From Varanus komodoensis (lineage: Eukaryota; Chordata; Lepidosauria; Squamata; Varanidae), in NCBI RefSeq assembly GCF_004798865.1, contig NW_025335873.1, positions 2,044,880 to 2,108,879 of the forward strand: a stretch of 64,000 bases of DNA, in the 5' to 3' direction. The notes under the pieces are model-generated. The model was not told the origin of the DNA and ran no database searches. It was given only the letters and a program-made list of their open reading frames with translations. The position numbers and the translations under genes were made by a program. This document shows, one piece after another, positions 12,910-23,307 of the stretch (its first letter is position 1; the number at the start of each line of letters is the position of its first letter).

Positions 12910-13159
12910 CATGGAGAAGGGTAAAAGGGGGACGTTTGGTGGACAGAGGGAGGAGACCACCAAAGAAATGAACTATCTGGAGGTCTTTCCAGTCTCCCCT
13001 CCCCGAGACACACACACTCCAAGCATAAAACCCGCCTAGCAAAACTGGAGGTACAATGACAAGGAAGCAAAGACTGCCTCCGCCATTTCTCCCCCGACTT
13101 CAAAGTTTATCCCATGGCACATCCCATAGGACCACCCCCTAAGAGCAGGAAAACGCAAC

Positions 13160-13345
13160 ATGTTTCCAGGTTTGAGGTATGGGTTCATATCTCCACTTGG
13201 CCATGATGTTCACTGGGTAACTTTGGCCAACTCAGACTCCCACCCCAACCTACCTCACAGGGCTGTTGTGAGGGTAAAGCAGAGAGAAACAGCACTAGAG
13301 AAGCCATGTTGGGTTTCTTGCAGGAAAAAGGCAGGAAATAAATAT
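13160..13345 (+). repeat. tRNA-SINE relic, plus strand
   Basis: Weak head, then CTGGGTAACTTTGGCCAACT, CCAACCTACCTCACAGGGCT, GTTGTGAGGGTAAAG and AAAAGGCAGGAAATAAATAT. Same family as 47310. Confidence 0.65.
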
Positions 13346-16157
13346 AACGGATAAAGAACTGTAGCTCACACACACTGCTAGAGTCAACCTCCTCCCCTGC
13401 TCCTCATTTCCTTTCCCATAATTGCTCCCACTTCCGGCTTGGTATGTGTGCAAACCTCCAAACGCGAAGATTTACGTGTTGCCAATGCACAGAGCGAGAT
13501 GCGGCAGCTGGACTTTCTGTAGCTGCCCTATCTCACACCTTGCATTTCCTCAAGATGGACGATTTCAGCAGGACCTTGCAGCTGGGCCTCCGAATAATCT
13601 TGTGGTATCCCAGAAAATGCCCGGAAGGTTCCAGGATTGTGCTTCCGGTGGGCTTTGCCAGTCTAACTTTAAGTTATTTTGCCTCTGATCTGGGCCACAC
13701 ACTGGAATGCTCTTTTCCTTGAGACAGGCAAGAGCTTTCAGTCCAGGATGTTCCACGGCCCCACCAAAAAAAGGACTTTGGGGCTGTGCTCAAGCAGGAT
13801 GAACAGGAGAGCTCCCAGCTGCAGCAAAGGTAGCTTCCTGCTGATTTGGGAGTTGAGTGTTTATTTACTTCACAGTATTATCTGAGGGACAGGAAGCCTT
13901 CAAAGGCAGTCAAGCCAAAGCTGCCCAGCTGCTCAAACCAGGCTGGGAAATCTCAGGCGCCTTTTCCGCAGTCTGTCTCTGCCCCTGCTGGACAAATTCT
14001 GCCTTGTCAGGTGCGCTAGGCTGAGTCAGCAACTGCAAGGCAGCCTGGGGGGCCTTCTAAAACGTGGGTTTCTGGCGCCCTCTTGTGGAAGTCAGGCCAC
14101 CATGCAGTTCTCCAGAAGCGTTTCCTTTCTCCTTGAGAGGGCGAAAATCGTCAGCAATAAATGAATATTATTCGAGCCGGTTAGGATGGGAGTTGCAGGC
14201 CCTGCTGTCTTTCTAAACATGCACAGGCGTGCAACTTTAATTTCTGTAAGAAGGCCGAGATGGAAAGACGGTGCCTTGCTTTAGCTAGAAAAACTGTGGC
14301 GAGATTTCTCTCTTGGGCTCATGTCAAGAATACAGCACATTTTTAAAAGAAAATTTAAAAGGAAAACATGAAAGCTGTGCTGCTTCAGAGCAATTCATCC
14401 AGTCTGGCTTTCGGACACCAGCCAAATGCCACCTGGAAGGCAAGCAGGCAATTGCTTTGTGGTACGGCCCTACCTACCCTAATCGCGACCTGATTGACCT
14501 GAACAAATTTGGCCCTCGGGCTGAAAATGTTTCCCACCCTCCGTTTGCTGTGCAGCTCGACAACAGCACACCAGACGACGGAGCATTGGGAGGGATCCCG
14601 CAGCCCATCTTTCAAGAGTTTTTCTGTCCTGGTTCTTTCATTCTTACCTTAGCTTCGCAGTGCAAGGGCGGAGGGTTTCGCCCATCCCACCAAGCCGCCC
14701 TTCGACTAAGCTGCGGTGTGTGGGCTGCCCACCTGACAGATGGTCAAGCTCACCGTGGGCTGATCTGCCCTCCCCTCCCACAGCTGGCTCCGACACAGGC
14801 CCCAAGGTGGCAGAGGATACCTCCAAGCCAACACGAGGGCCGGCATTCGCGTCTCTGAAGTGGCCCGCCAAGACGCCCAGGAAACTGAACTGAGGGCAGC
14901 AGCATTGCTCAAGGGGAGAGGAACGAACGCTGCATGGTTGCCATGGAGAGCGACAGTTTCCCCCTGCGTACTCTCATCTTCCCTGCTCTGACCAGAATTC
15001 TCTCCCTGGATCTTCAGGCAGATGAGATGCCCAAGAACTGAGCCAGGGGCCCGCTCCAAGCAGTGCCTGTGTTCCACCACGGACCTGGACCCCTTCCCCA
15101 GAAACACTGGGAGCTGCCTTGTGACTCTGTGCTGTCTGTACTCTAGACAGATGCCCCCCCCCACCCCCTTTCTCCTGGCTAATGATGGCATCCTGGCTTT
15201 TGTACCCTTTTCTCCCACTCCAAAATATCAGCACCTGGGGTGGGGGCAGCTGGGTATCAGGTCGGGGCACCAGGACCAAGGCAACTGGCACGACACGCAG
15301 GCCCAGTCCAAATCACAGTCAGGCAGTCCAGAGATCAAGGTGGGCAACAGAGGGGCAAGGTAAGTCTATCCAAATAGAGCAGAGTAGTCAAGGCCGGTCA
15401 GGAGTTGAAAGCCAGAGAGACAAGTCAAGGAGAAGCAGATACCTGGGAAGCTGGAGCAGGGGAAGCCGGGCCTGGGCCAGAAGCAGAGGCAGGAGCAAGG
15501 CAGCGGGCAGCGCTTCCTGAGACAGGCTCCAGGAGGCACGAGGTGCTCCAACAACAGCAAAAGCCTCTCTTGCCAAGGCAGCACCTGAAGGCACCAGCCG
15601 GTTCTTCTATAGCTCTTCCCTCAGTGCTCCCAGGTGGTGCTCGCAACATCCCAGGTGGCTGCGATTGACTGTGGCCCCAGTCCTGCAACCACCAGGGCTG
15701 CTATTCTGGTCTCTGGCCAGAAGAGGGAGCCCTGGAGCGGCCCCAGAACCTCACACAAAAGTGCCAAAGGTCCCTTCGATGGCTTTGCTACTGGAAGCAA
15801 GATCCTGAAGCTGAAAGGGGGGGGGGGGGCTGTCCTTTCAGCTCCAGCCCTCTTTTCACCCACTGTTGGGATGTGGCCCTCCAAATGCTGCCCTGCCTGG
15901 AACGTGGCCCCTGGGCTGCACGGGTTCAGCCCCTGGCCTGCAGCAGCTGGTGGAGGCTCTCCGGGGAAGAGGGTTTTTCCCAGCCCTGCCTATCAACGTG
16001 GCCAGTGAGTTCTGGAGAAGGGCCTTCTCTGTGTGCCCAGAGAGCCACAGTAACAACACGGGAAGACGCGTGCAGACGGTTCTCCACCTCTCACCACAGA
16101 GTCCCAGACCCTCCGCGCCAGCTGCCCCTTCAAAGGGCGGTGCTGTCGGTGCCTTGC

Positions 16158-16346
16158 CTTGCCCGTGGCACCGTGCGAGACGTAATGGGCTCCCTCTTTC
16201 AAAGCGATTTCCATCTGCTTGCGGGCGATGCAAGGCCTGGCGAGGGAAGTCCCGAGGAGGTATCGGTCCTCGTAGACAGCGTTGGCTTGGACCGCTGGCC
16301 AGATGAATTCTTCCACAAATTCTCTGCTAATGTCTTCGATGTAAAC
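16158..16346 (-). CDS. ASS1: ASS1 coding exon 3 (residues 60-122)
   Basis: Encodes 63 residues from [17 protein letters not shown] to SHGATGK. It includes [19 protein letters not shown], which lines the citrulline pocket in known structures, and the HGATGK turn leading to the aspartate site. The acceptor is CCGGCAG. The 3' boundary is unusual: the exon ends in AAG and the intron begins GCAAGG, a GC donor with otherwise strong consensus. The next exon resumes with GGTAATGATCAG (GNDQ) exactly in frame, which confirms the junction. Confidence 0.96.
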
Positions 16347-17951
16347 CTGCCGGTGGGGAGAGAAAACAGGAGGGATGGAGTAGGATTGTGTCTGTTTATC
16401 AGTGACTGGAAGGAGGGATGTTTCCATCTGGGTGGGAAGGAGGGGTAGACATTAGCTGTGGATGATGGAATCAAAGGTGCCTGACAACCCACAAACCATG
16501 GGCAGCACAGATTTGAATCTAAACATCCCTGGTTTATTAGTAGTGATCTGTGTAAACCAGCCTTCTTTCAGCTGAAGAGTGGGTTAAAAGTGTATCAGAG
16601 AAAATAATAGTGATGATGATGATGATGGGAAAGCCTGGGAGATGCAATTCAATGGCAGCAAAATGTATATATTTTGATTCTACATGTTTAGATTTCCTGT
16701 TTAAAAACAGAAGTATAATATCACCCAGAGAGAAATCAAGGGCTACAAGAGAAAACGTTGCTGAAGTCAAGATAGATTTTGTCCACAGCGAACCCACAGT
16801 TCATCGGGGGCAGGGGGGGAGGGGTGTTACCCAATCAAAAAATGGAATGATATTAGTCTGGCAGGGTTTGTTCTTGAGAAATTCATGGGGCTCCTCATAA
16901 TCACTGCATTGTTTTCGAGGTGTCTGCAGCCTGACTGCTTTAGAACCTGCTCCAGAACTTTCTAAGGGATTGCTGTCAGACTGGCTGGCCTGTGGTTTCC
17001 AGAGTCTTCTTTTTTCCCTTTAGAAGGACAACCTTAGCCCTGTCCCAGTCACCTGACACTTCCCCCGTCCTCCAGGATTTCTCAAAGACAACACAGAGTG
17101 CTTCTTTAGGACCCTAGGATGTTGCTGTTTGGGCCCTGGAGATCTGAACTCACTCAGCCCAGTTGGGTGATCCTTGACCATTTGGCTGTCAATCTTGAGC
17201 TGCCAAGACAGTTTGAAATTTACCCAAAGAGGCTGCATACTCAGCCTCTCCAGTAGTTAAAGTGTTACTGATTTCTGCTCTGTGATTCCGAGAATGACCT
17301 TCTCAGGAGCATCTGTCAACCAAAAGGCATTTGATGACATATCAGAAACTAGTCCATGTGACCCACCAAGAGGAGAGCCATGGAAGAACCCTCTCTTTTG
17401 ATGAGAAGTTGCACATCCTGCAATGTCAGCCTCTTACTTCTTAGCTTTCTAACCTAGGAATGTGTGAGTTTTGGGGGCAGTCGACATCCAGTGGATTAGC
17501 ACAAGCCACCACCCTAGATTTTGACCAAGCAACTCAGCACTGGCACCGGCTTGCTCAGACTCAGGTCAAGGTATCATGTGACCGTTAAAGCAAGCTGCAA
17601 TTTGCACATAGAAATATATCTTAAGCCAAAGAAATGTGTGTGTTTTTCGGCTGCACTTTGCACAAACCATGGCTGAACATTGGGCAAATTTCCCTGGCTT
17701 CAGAACAGAAAATGCAAATTGCAGCTCATTCCGAAAGCAGAAACCACAAAGCAAACCATGCCCTTTCTTGGCCTGATTTGGGCTCTTGACCCAGAAAGGT
17801 GAGGAAAAGCTGCTGGACACAAGCAGGCCCGAAGAATGCCCGGGGTGATGTCCCAGGCAGGTGAGCCAACATGAAAGCCTTGCAACAGCCCTGAAAAGTA
17901 GGCCAGCTCCAGCATCCTGCAGTTTTGCATCCACATTCACACAGCAAGTAC

Positions 17952-18020
17952 CTTTTTGGCTCCCAGGGAGAGGGCTTTGGCCCTGGCTTTTTCAAAGTTT
18001 TCATTTTGTCCGATGTTAGC
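17952..18020 (-). CDS. ASS1: ASS1 coding exon 2 (residues 37-59)
   Basis: Encodes 23 residues, ANIGQNENFEKARAKALSLG then AKK, matching the conserved ANIGQ segment of argininosuccinate synthases. The acceptor CAG ends at 18021 and the donor GTACTT starts at 17951. It is phase 0 at both ends, so it joins the first exon (ending YL) and the next exon (starting VYIED) without a split codon. It is too short to stand out as an open reading frame; placement rests on homology plus splice sites. Confidence 0.95.
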
Positions 18021-18066
18021 CTGGAAAATAAACAAAATGACAACACACAAATATTTCCAGCTCATG

Positions 18067-18091
18067 TGGGGTGGGGTGGGGTGGGGTGGGT
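18067..18091. repeat. (GGGGT)n array with G-quadruplex potential
   Basis: Five consecutive GGGG or GGG runs separated by T, 45 bp upstream (on the ASS1 strand) of the coding exon 2 acceptor. On the minus strand it reads as a C-rich tract. Confidence 0.9.
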
Positions 18092-19146
18092 GGAAAGCAT
18101 ACGGATCAGACTCTTTGATGAGCTGTCACGGGCTCGGGAATCTCTTCCCAGAAGATGAACTAGGTGGCCCAAGGCTGCCGTGGGAGGAAGCCCTTCCAGG
18201 TCTGAAACCACATGAGCGAAATCAGAAGACATGCGGATCCTTTGGGAGGGCCCCCTTCCCTCCCTCAATGGACCAGTTCAGCAGTTAACAGACTTATAGT
18301 TCGTTGCCTCCATCTCTTCAAGCAGGGGTAGGAAACTTGCAGGCCTCCACATTCTGCAGCCTCCAGCTCCCATCTGGACACCCCGTGGTGAACCATGTGG
18401 GGATTGTAAGCTAAAGCACCTGGACACAAGGCACAAGTTACCCACCGTAAAGGTGTTGTCAGAATGACCCCCTTTCAGCCACCCAGCCAGGGCTTCCAGG
18501 ACCACTGCTGGCCCTTGTTCTGTGGGTTTTATAGAGTGCTTCTTTTCCCCATTTCCGAGACTGCTTGCTTCAGTAAGAAAACAGTTTCATTCTCTCAGCA
18601 AAAGCAGCTCTTCTCCACAGCATCTGTGGAAGGCCGCTCCAAGCCAATGCTCTGTGAGGTATTTTCTAGCAGCCTGCAGGCTATCAGGCCTTGACATGGC
18701 TCCAGAAAGCTATCCTGGCTTTTGTACCCTGGGAAAGTTCAGTACACTACCAGTTACTGATACCTCTGTGAATAAGCTTTGTCTGGTAGAGCCAGGAAAA
18801 CAGAAAACAAAGAAGAGGGGGATGTACGAGTTTCTCTGTGAATGGGGAATCTGTCTGAATGGTTGTATGTCGGTATTCTCGTGCCTCTATTCATGTGTTG
18901 GCACTAGTGTGCAACGGGTTACAACGAGGCTCGGTTTGTAGGCATTCTTTCTAGATGGGTGTGTATACGGATAGATTTGCCTGTGCTAATGTAATGCAAA
19001 TGGGCCAATGCAAATTGGCGCCAGGTATCCTCTTTGGCATAATATAAGCAGCCATTCTCCTGGTGGGACTGGAGACTCCAACGTCGGCAGGACGGGGGGC
19101 CCACTCCGGGTTTTCATCTGAGCCTCGAAGCAGCTCTCCATGTTGA

Positions 19147-19545
19147 TTATTTATTTATTTATTAGAACATTTTTATGCCGCCCCATTCGCCGAAACCTCG
19201 GGGCGGCTTACAACAATAAGTTAAAATAATTATAATGTAAATCAAAAATATAAACATTAAATTAAAAATACAAAAATAAGCCACCTTGGCCAGATAAAAT
19301 CCAATAATATTAACAGTTAAAATGCCGCTTGAATAAAAAGGTCTTCGCCTGGCACCAAAAAACAAATAACGATGGCGCCAGGCGGACTTAGGCGCCACCA
19401 CAGAGAAAGCCCTCCTCCGAGTACCCACCCTCTTAATTTCTTTCATGGAGGGTTCCCAGAGAAGGGCCTCTCCCACCGATCTCAAGGGGCGGCTGGGCAT
19501 ATATGGATATATTGCTCTACCCCATTCCGGGGCAGGTTCAGCACC
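19147..19545 (-). mobile_element. L2-like LINE 3' end, minus strand
   Basis: Reverse copy of the same family: the TTTA tail at 19147-19165, CCTCGGGGCGGCTTACAACA, and on the minus strand a YMPSRPLRSVGEALLWEPSM peptide. Lies in the ASS1 intron 128 bp from the start-codon exon, facing away from the plus copy at 20178. Confidence 0.8.
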
Positions 19546-19673
19546 ATAGACAGCTCCTTCAGTCTTCAGACAGAAACCTGGGCTAGATCCCCGGACACTG
19601 AGGCCGCCGGCCAGAGCTGCACCCGACCAGTGTCCACCGATAGCCCATCCTTCGGCCCACCTTCTCCGCTTAC

Positions 19674-19781
19674 CAGGTAAGTGATGACCTCGTAGCCTTG
19701 CTCCTTCAGCCAGACTAGGATGCAAGACGTGTCCAGTCCGCCACTGTAGGCCAGCACGACCAGCCCTTTGGACTGAGCCAT
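19674..19781 (-). CDS. ASS1: ASS1 first coding exon (residues 1-36)
   Basis: Encodes 36 residues beginning [19 protein letters not shown], one residue longer at the N-terminus than human ASS1. It carries the SGGLDTS pyrophosphatase loop that grips the ATP phosphates. The start is fixed by homology and by the ATG at 19781-19779. A pyrimidine-rich acceptor ending in CAG at 19788 puts six bases of 5' UTR (19782-19787) in the same exon, so at least one non-coding exon lies further upstream. The donor after 19674 is GTAAGC. Confidence 0.96.
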
Positions 19782-20177
19782 CGTTCTCTGCGGGGAAGCG
19801 GAAGACAAGCAAGGCCCTCCGTCAGTTGCGCTGAGTTGCGACGCAGGCTGCCTTTGCCGGAGCCAACAGCAACGGGCGCCCGAGGCTGCTGGGACCCAGG
19901 GCGTGGATTCACAAGCGTTTCCCAGAAGCAGGTGAGGCAAGAAGAAGAGGGACTTGCCCAGAAACCTAAGGGCCTGGCAGAGGAGGGATCCGAGCTCCAG
20001 AGCACTGCAAGCCAAGGGTGGAAGGTGCTTTGTCTTCCATTCTGCCGGTATCCCCATGGATTCTTCAGCATGGGGTCCCATAGTTTGCCCCCCACGCTCT
20101 TTAGCATTCACATGAAACCGCTGAGCCATCTGGCATTTCGGAGCATGCTGCTCTCCTCAGTTTTTCATTCACCTCAA

Positions 20178-20570
20178 CTGGTTATCTAAAGGAGCGCCTG
20201 CTTGCATATTTGCCCTCCCGCCCCTGGAGATCGGCGGCAGAGGCCCTCCTCGGGGAGCCCTCTGTGAGAGACATTGGGAGGGTGAGTACCCGGAGGAAGG
20301 CCTTCTCTGCGGTGGCGCCCCGACTGTGGAATGTGCTCCCCAGAGAGGTCCGCCTGGCACCAATTCTTTATTTTCAGCACCAGGAGAAGACCTTTTTATT
20401 TAAACGTTATTTTAATTGTTAATTGTTGATTGTATTTATTGGTTTTTATATCTGTGCCGAGATGTCTCTGGATTTTTAAGGTTAATTGTAGGATTGTTTA
20501 TTTGGTTTGTAAGCTGCCCTGAGGCTTTTTGCGAATGGGGCAGCATAAAAATGTTCTAAATAAAATCTCA
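20178..20570 (+). mobile_element. L2-like LINE 3' end, plus strand
   Basis: Encodes PWRSAAEALLGEPSVRDIGR and RRKAFSAVAPRLWNVLPREV, followed by a GCTGCCCTGAG..AAATAAA tail. Same family as 19147-19545 but inverted, so the ASS1 start exon sits between two opposite copies. Confidence 0.8.
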
Positions 20571-20575
20571 CCAGG

Positions 20576-20985
20576 TGCATCCACTAAACCAGGGCTTGGC
20601 TGCAAGAACAGACTGGACGAGGGCTAGCAAGCTGAAGCTCAGCCTTGTCAAGACTGAGATGCTGTTAGTGTGTGTGTGGGGGGGGTTCCTCTGCCCAGAC
20701 AGAGGGAGTTCAACCTGTTCTGGATGGGGCTGCTCTCCCCTTGAAGGGGTAGGTCCATCATTTGGGGGTCCCCTTCAAGACATCATTGTCACGTGAAGCT
20801 CAATGGCCCGGCAAGGCATGCCTCCTACGAGCTCTGGCTAGTGGCCCAGCTACACTCCTATCTGGACTTGGAGAGCCTACTTTCAGTAATCTATGCTCTG
20901 GCCACCTCTGGACTACTGCAATGCACTCTGTGTGGGACTGCCCTTGAAGGCTGTTCTGAAGCTGCAGCATGAGTGAAATGCAGCA
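20576..20985 (+). mobile_element. LINE reverse-transcriptase fragment
   Basis: Degraded coding sequence with the layout of L2-type reverse-transcriptase ends (LSxVKTEMLLV, then LDYCNAL-like CTGGACTACTGCAATGCACT at 20908-20927 and LKAVLKLQ-like text). Directly follows the previous LINE tail. Interrupted in several frames. Confidence 0.6.
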
Positions 20986-21884
20986 GGGAAAGCCTGATCA
21001 GGTCCTGCTTGTATGTTTCGGAGGGAATTCCTCATGCTGGCTTTACTCTGGAAAATCTTCCTGCATCTGTGATTTCTACCAGCAGCTTCTCTGTCTCCCG
21101 CTGCCCCTCCTCCTCGCCCCAAACTTGGCACTGCGTAGTTGTCCTCTTTGGCTGGACAGCAGCATAACAACCAAGCTGCAGACAAAAGACCTTTGCAGTT
21201 CCACTTTGGATGACCTGCAGTAGCATTTCCAATTCCTTGCAGGCACAGTGGAACTTTATTTACTCATTCCACTGCCCGGAGGTGAAAGAAGCCGCAATTC
21301 TGGCCATGTTTCTGAGGGGACAGGAATCAGTGCTGCGTGGATGAATGGGCAACGTTTTGCTCTCCTTTTTGTTCAGTGTCTGGGGCTCCCATAGAAACCA
21401 GCTTTGCTAAGCACACTTTTCCCACAAACTCCTATGGCCTAGCAAAAACCACGGCAAAGGATACAAGGCCTACGCAAACTGTGCAGTTCGGATTACGTAT
21501 TTCTCCCTGGCTTCTGAAACGCTGGCACACCATTCCCTGTTAGGCGCATGTCCTGCAGTCTTGTGAGTTGTGGGTGAACGGTTTGGATTCATCAGAATCA
21601 GAGGAGCCTGCTTTGCAGAATTCACTCCTCCATTTGAGGAGCTGTCGAAAGACAATCTTCACTCTGAAGGCGCTTTCTGTTTAAAGGGCTCTCCGGTCCA
21701 AGTCTGGTTTCACGTCCAAGAACCCAAAGAAGGGGGAACATGGGCCTTATGGCAAGACACCCTGCATTTCTAAATACAGGACTGATCCTTTCTACATTTG
21801 CATCCCTGCATCTAAATCGGCATGTGCATTCCGTTTTCATTTCTTGTTTTTTTTTGGGGGGGGGGGGGCGATGAGGCCCCATCG

Positions 21885-22015
21885 GTGCGGGCGTTCAAGG
21901 ATAGGCTGGACGTCCACATGGTGGGCATGTCGTGAGCGGAGCTGGCTGGTGTTGGAGGTCAGACTAGATGGCCCGGGAGGCCCCTTCTGACTCGCTCTAT
22001 TTCTATGTTTCTATA
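21885..22015 (+). mobile_element. LINE 3'-tail relic (CR1-type)
   Basis: Contains TTCAAGGATAGGCTGGACGT, then GAGGTCAGACTAGATGGCCC and a TTTCTATGTTTCTATA end, the usual layout of reptilian CR1-type tails. A related tail occurs at about 5925-6030. Confidence 0.6.
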
Positions 22016-22224
22016 TTTTCATGCTACACAGATCACCCCCACCAATTTGGGGGGATAGCTGTGGGTTTTTAATGGCTTAGTTTAGAAGGAGAAGGACTTT
22101 ACAGCTTCACTATTTTGTCATTTCCAAAGGGCTTCAAAATGGACAGAGATATGCGAGACTGGAATCTTACATAAGAAAAGACTAGCACCACCAACAAGCT
22201 TCATATTCTGCTCAATTTAGGGGT

Positions 22225-22625
22225 CTCCCTCAGGGGTGGCAGTTAGGAGAAGGCCTTCTCTCTGGTGGACCCCCTCTTTGGAACATGCTCCCCAAGAAGG
22301 TGTGCCTGGCGTAGTCTTTGTTTTCCTTCCAGCACCAGGTAAATACCCTTTTCTTTGCCAGATATTTTAATAGATAGGTGGATTTTAATATCGCTTCATT
22401 AATATTTAAACAACATGTAATATTGTTTTTATATGAACTGTTTTATGCCGTGTACTAATTCTCCATGAGCTGTCAGTGCTGCTTTATTTTCTATTTGGCT
22501 TTAACTGATTTTATTATCGTACTGTTTTTATCCTTGTTATACACTTTTATTGTGTGAACCACCCAGAGAACTCCATTGGCTATGAGGAGATATATAGATA
22601 TATATAATTTAAATAAAGTAAGTAA
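22225..22625 (+). mobile_element. L2-like LINE 3' end (relic)
   Basis: Degraded GGCCTTCTCTCTGGTGG..CTTTGGAACATGCTCCCC segment, the same C-terminal block as at 20178 and 27480, followed by an AT-rich tail with ATATATAATTTAAATAAA. Confidence 0.6.
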
Positions 22626-22629
22626 GCCA

Positions 22630-22810
22630 TTTCAGTATTATGATTGACTGATTTAAAATTTTTATACCCCGTCCACCACTTTGATGTCTCAGGATGGCTT
22701 ACAAAAAGAACAATAAAATGGCGAAAGAACACAGCATCCAACAAGCAAGATAAAAACCCCAGTTAAAACAAACTTAGTGTTAAAATAGTGGGAAATTAAA
22801 TTTAAAAAAT
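22630..22810 (-). mobile_element. LINE/SINE 3'-end relic, minus strand
   Basis: TTTTTATACCCCGTCCACCA then GATGGCTTACAAAAAGAACA, the reversed layout of reptilian LINE tails (gggcggcttacaa type). Family not determined. Confidence 0.45.
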
Positions 22811-23093
22811 GATTGCAACATTTAGGGTACAATCATCAGCATTCCGACGATTGTAGGACCTTTTTCCTCTCGAAATATGCATAGGCTCACACCCTTAATT
22901 GATTAGGAAATGTTGAATTGGAAAGTGCACCAGAAACATCTTGCAAATGAAATCTAAAACCCTGACTAAGCATGTGGGAAAGTCTTCTAGGCATTACATT
23001 AATCCCATACACAACTAGCCAAAGTTTATTTTTATTTGCTTGTTTGTTGAAAGCTTTTGTATCTTGCCCTTCACTGTGTCTCAGGGTGGTAAG

Positions 23094-23307
23094 ATGAGGG
23101 GTCTTCAAAAGGTTTTTGCACTTTTATATTCTATATTTTAGAAATATATTTTATATATATTTTGCTGATGCCATTAAAAAGTTGGTACGATGCTGGAAAA
23201 ATGTATCACAAAGGAAGGTGACTATGCAGAAAAGGGATGTAATTTATTTTTGAAATTCTTAATAAATAGAGTTTAAAAAGTGTGGAAACTTTTTGAAGAA
23301 CCTCGTA
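23094..23307 (+). mobile_element. Mariner-type DNA transposon relic
   Basis: Ends are inverted repeats: GAGGGGTCTTCAAAAGG at 23096 and, reversed at 23307, TACGAGGTTCTTCAAAAAGT. Between them one frame reads LEKCITKEGDYAEKGCNLF then LKFLINRV and stop, matching the end of mariner transposases (KCI..EGDYxEK). The element is only about 210 bp, so most of the transposase is gone. Confidence 0.75.

Larger units (their letters stand above)
8246..16157 (-). other. ASS1: ASS1 intron between coding exons 3 and 4 (GC-AG intron)
   Basis: A 7.9-kb intron with a GC donor. It holds the AG microsatellite at the acceptor, a 5S-like SINE relic (8641-8800), an L2-like LINE 3' end (12568-12909) and a tRNA-SINE relic (about 13160-13345). 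The rest, including several open frames between 9800 and 11600, shows no recognisable coding content. Confidence 0.65.
16347..19673 (-). other. ASS1: ASS1 introns on either side of coding exon 2
   Basis: Apart from coding exon 2 (17952-18020), this stretch is intronic. It holds an ATG triplet run near 16608-16626, a GGGGT pentamer array at 18067-18091 with G-quadruplex potential, and a reverse LINE 3' end at 19147-19545 that ends only about 130 bp from the start-codon exon. Confidence 0.65.
1..19787 (-). other. ASS1: ASS1 gene, 5' half (argininosuccinate synthase), partial at the left edge
   Basis: Cytosolic enzyme that condenses citrulline and aspartate with ATP to argininosuccinate, in the urea cycle and the arginine and citrulline-NO cycles. 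Five coding exons read in order on the minus strand give residues 1-166, close to mammalian ASS1 throughout (about 412 residues in full). Visible parts are the N-type ATP pyrophosphatase loop AYSGGLDTS near residue 11, the [13 protein letters not shown] citrulline-site segment, and HGATGK followed by GNDQ, which holds the substrate-binding Asn and Asp (about 124-125). Every exon junction is phase 0. The intron structure rules out a processed copy. The part from residue 167 onward, including the tetramerisation tail, was not found between 1 and 5098 and should lie further left. The non-coding first exon and promoter were not recognised. Confidence 0.97.

Noticed and set aside
18320-18460. hAT MITE left end (CAGGGGTAGGAAACTTGCAG)
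   Set aside because: Resembles a common reptilian hAT terminus, but I could not find a matching inverted right end nearby.
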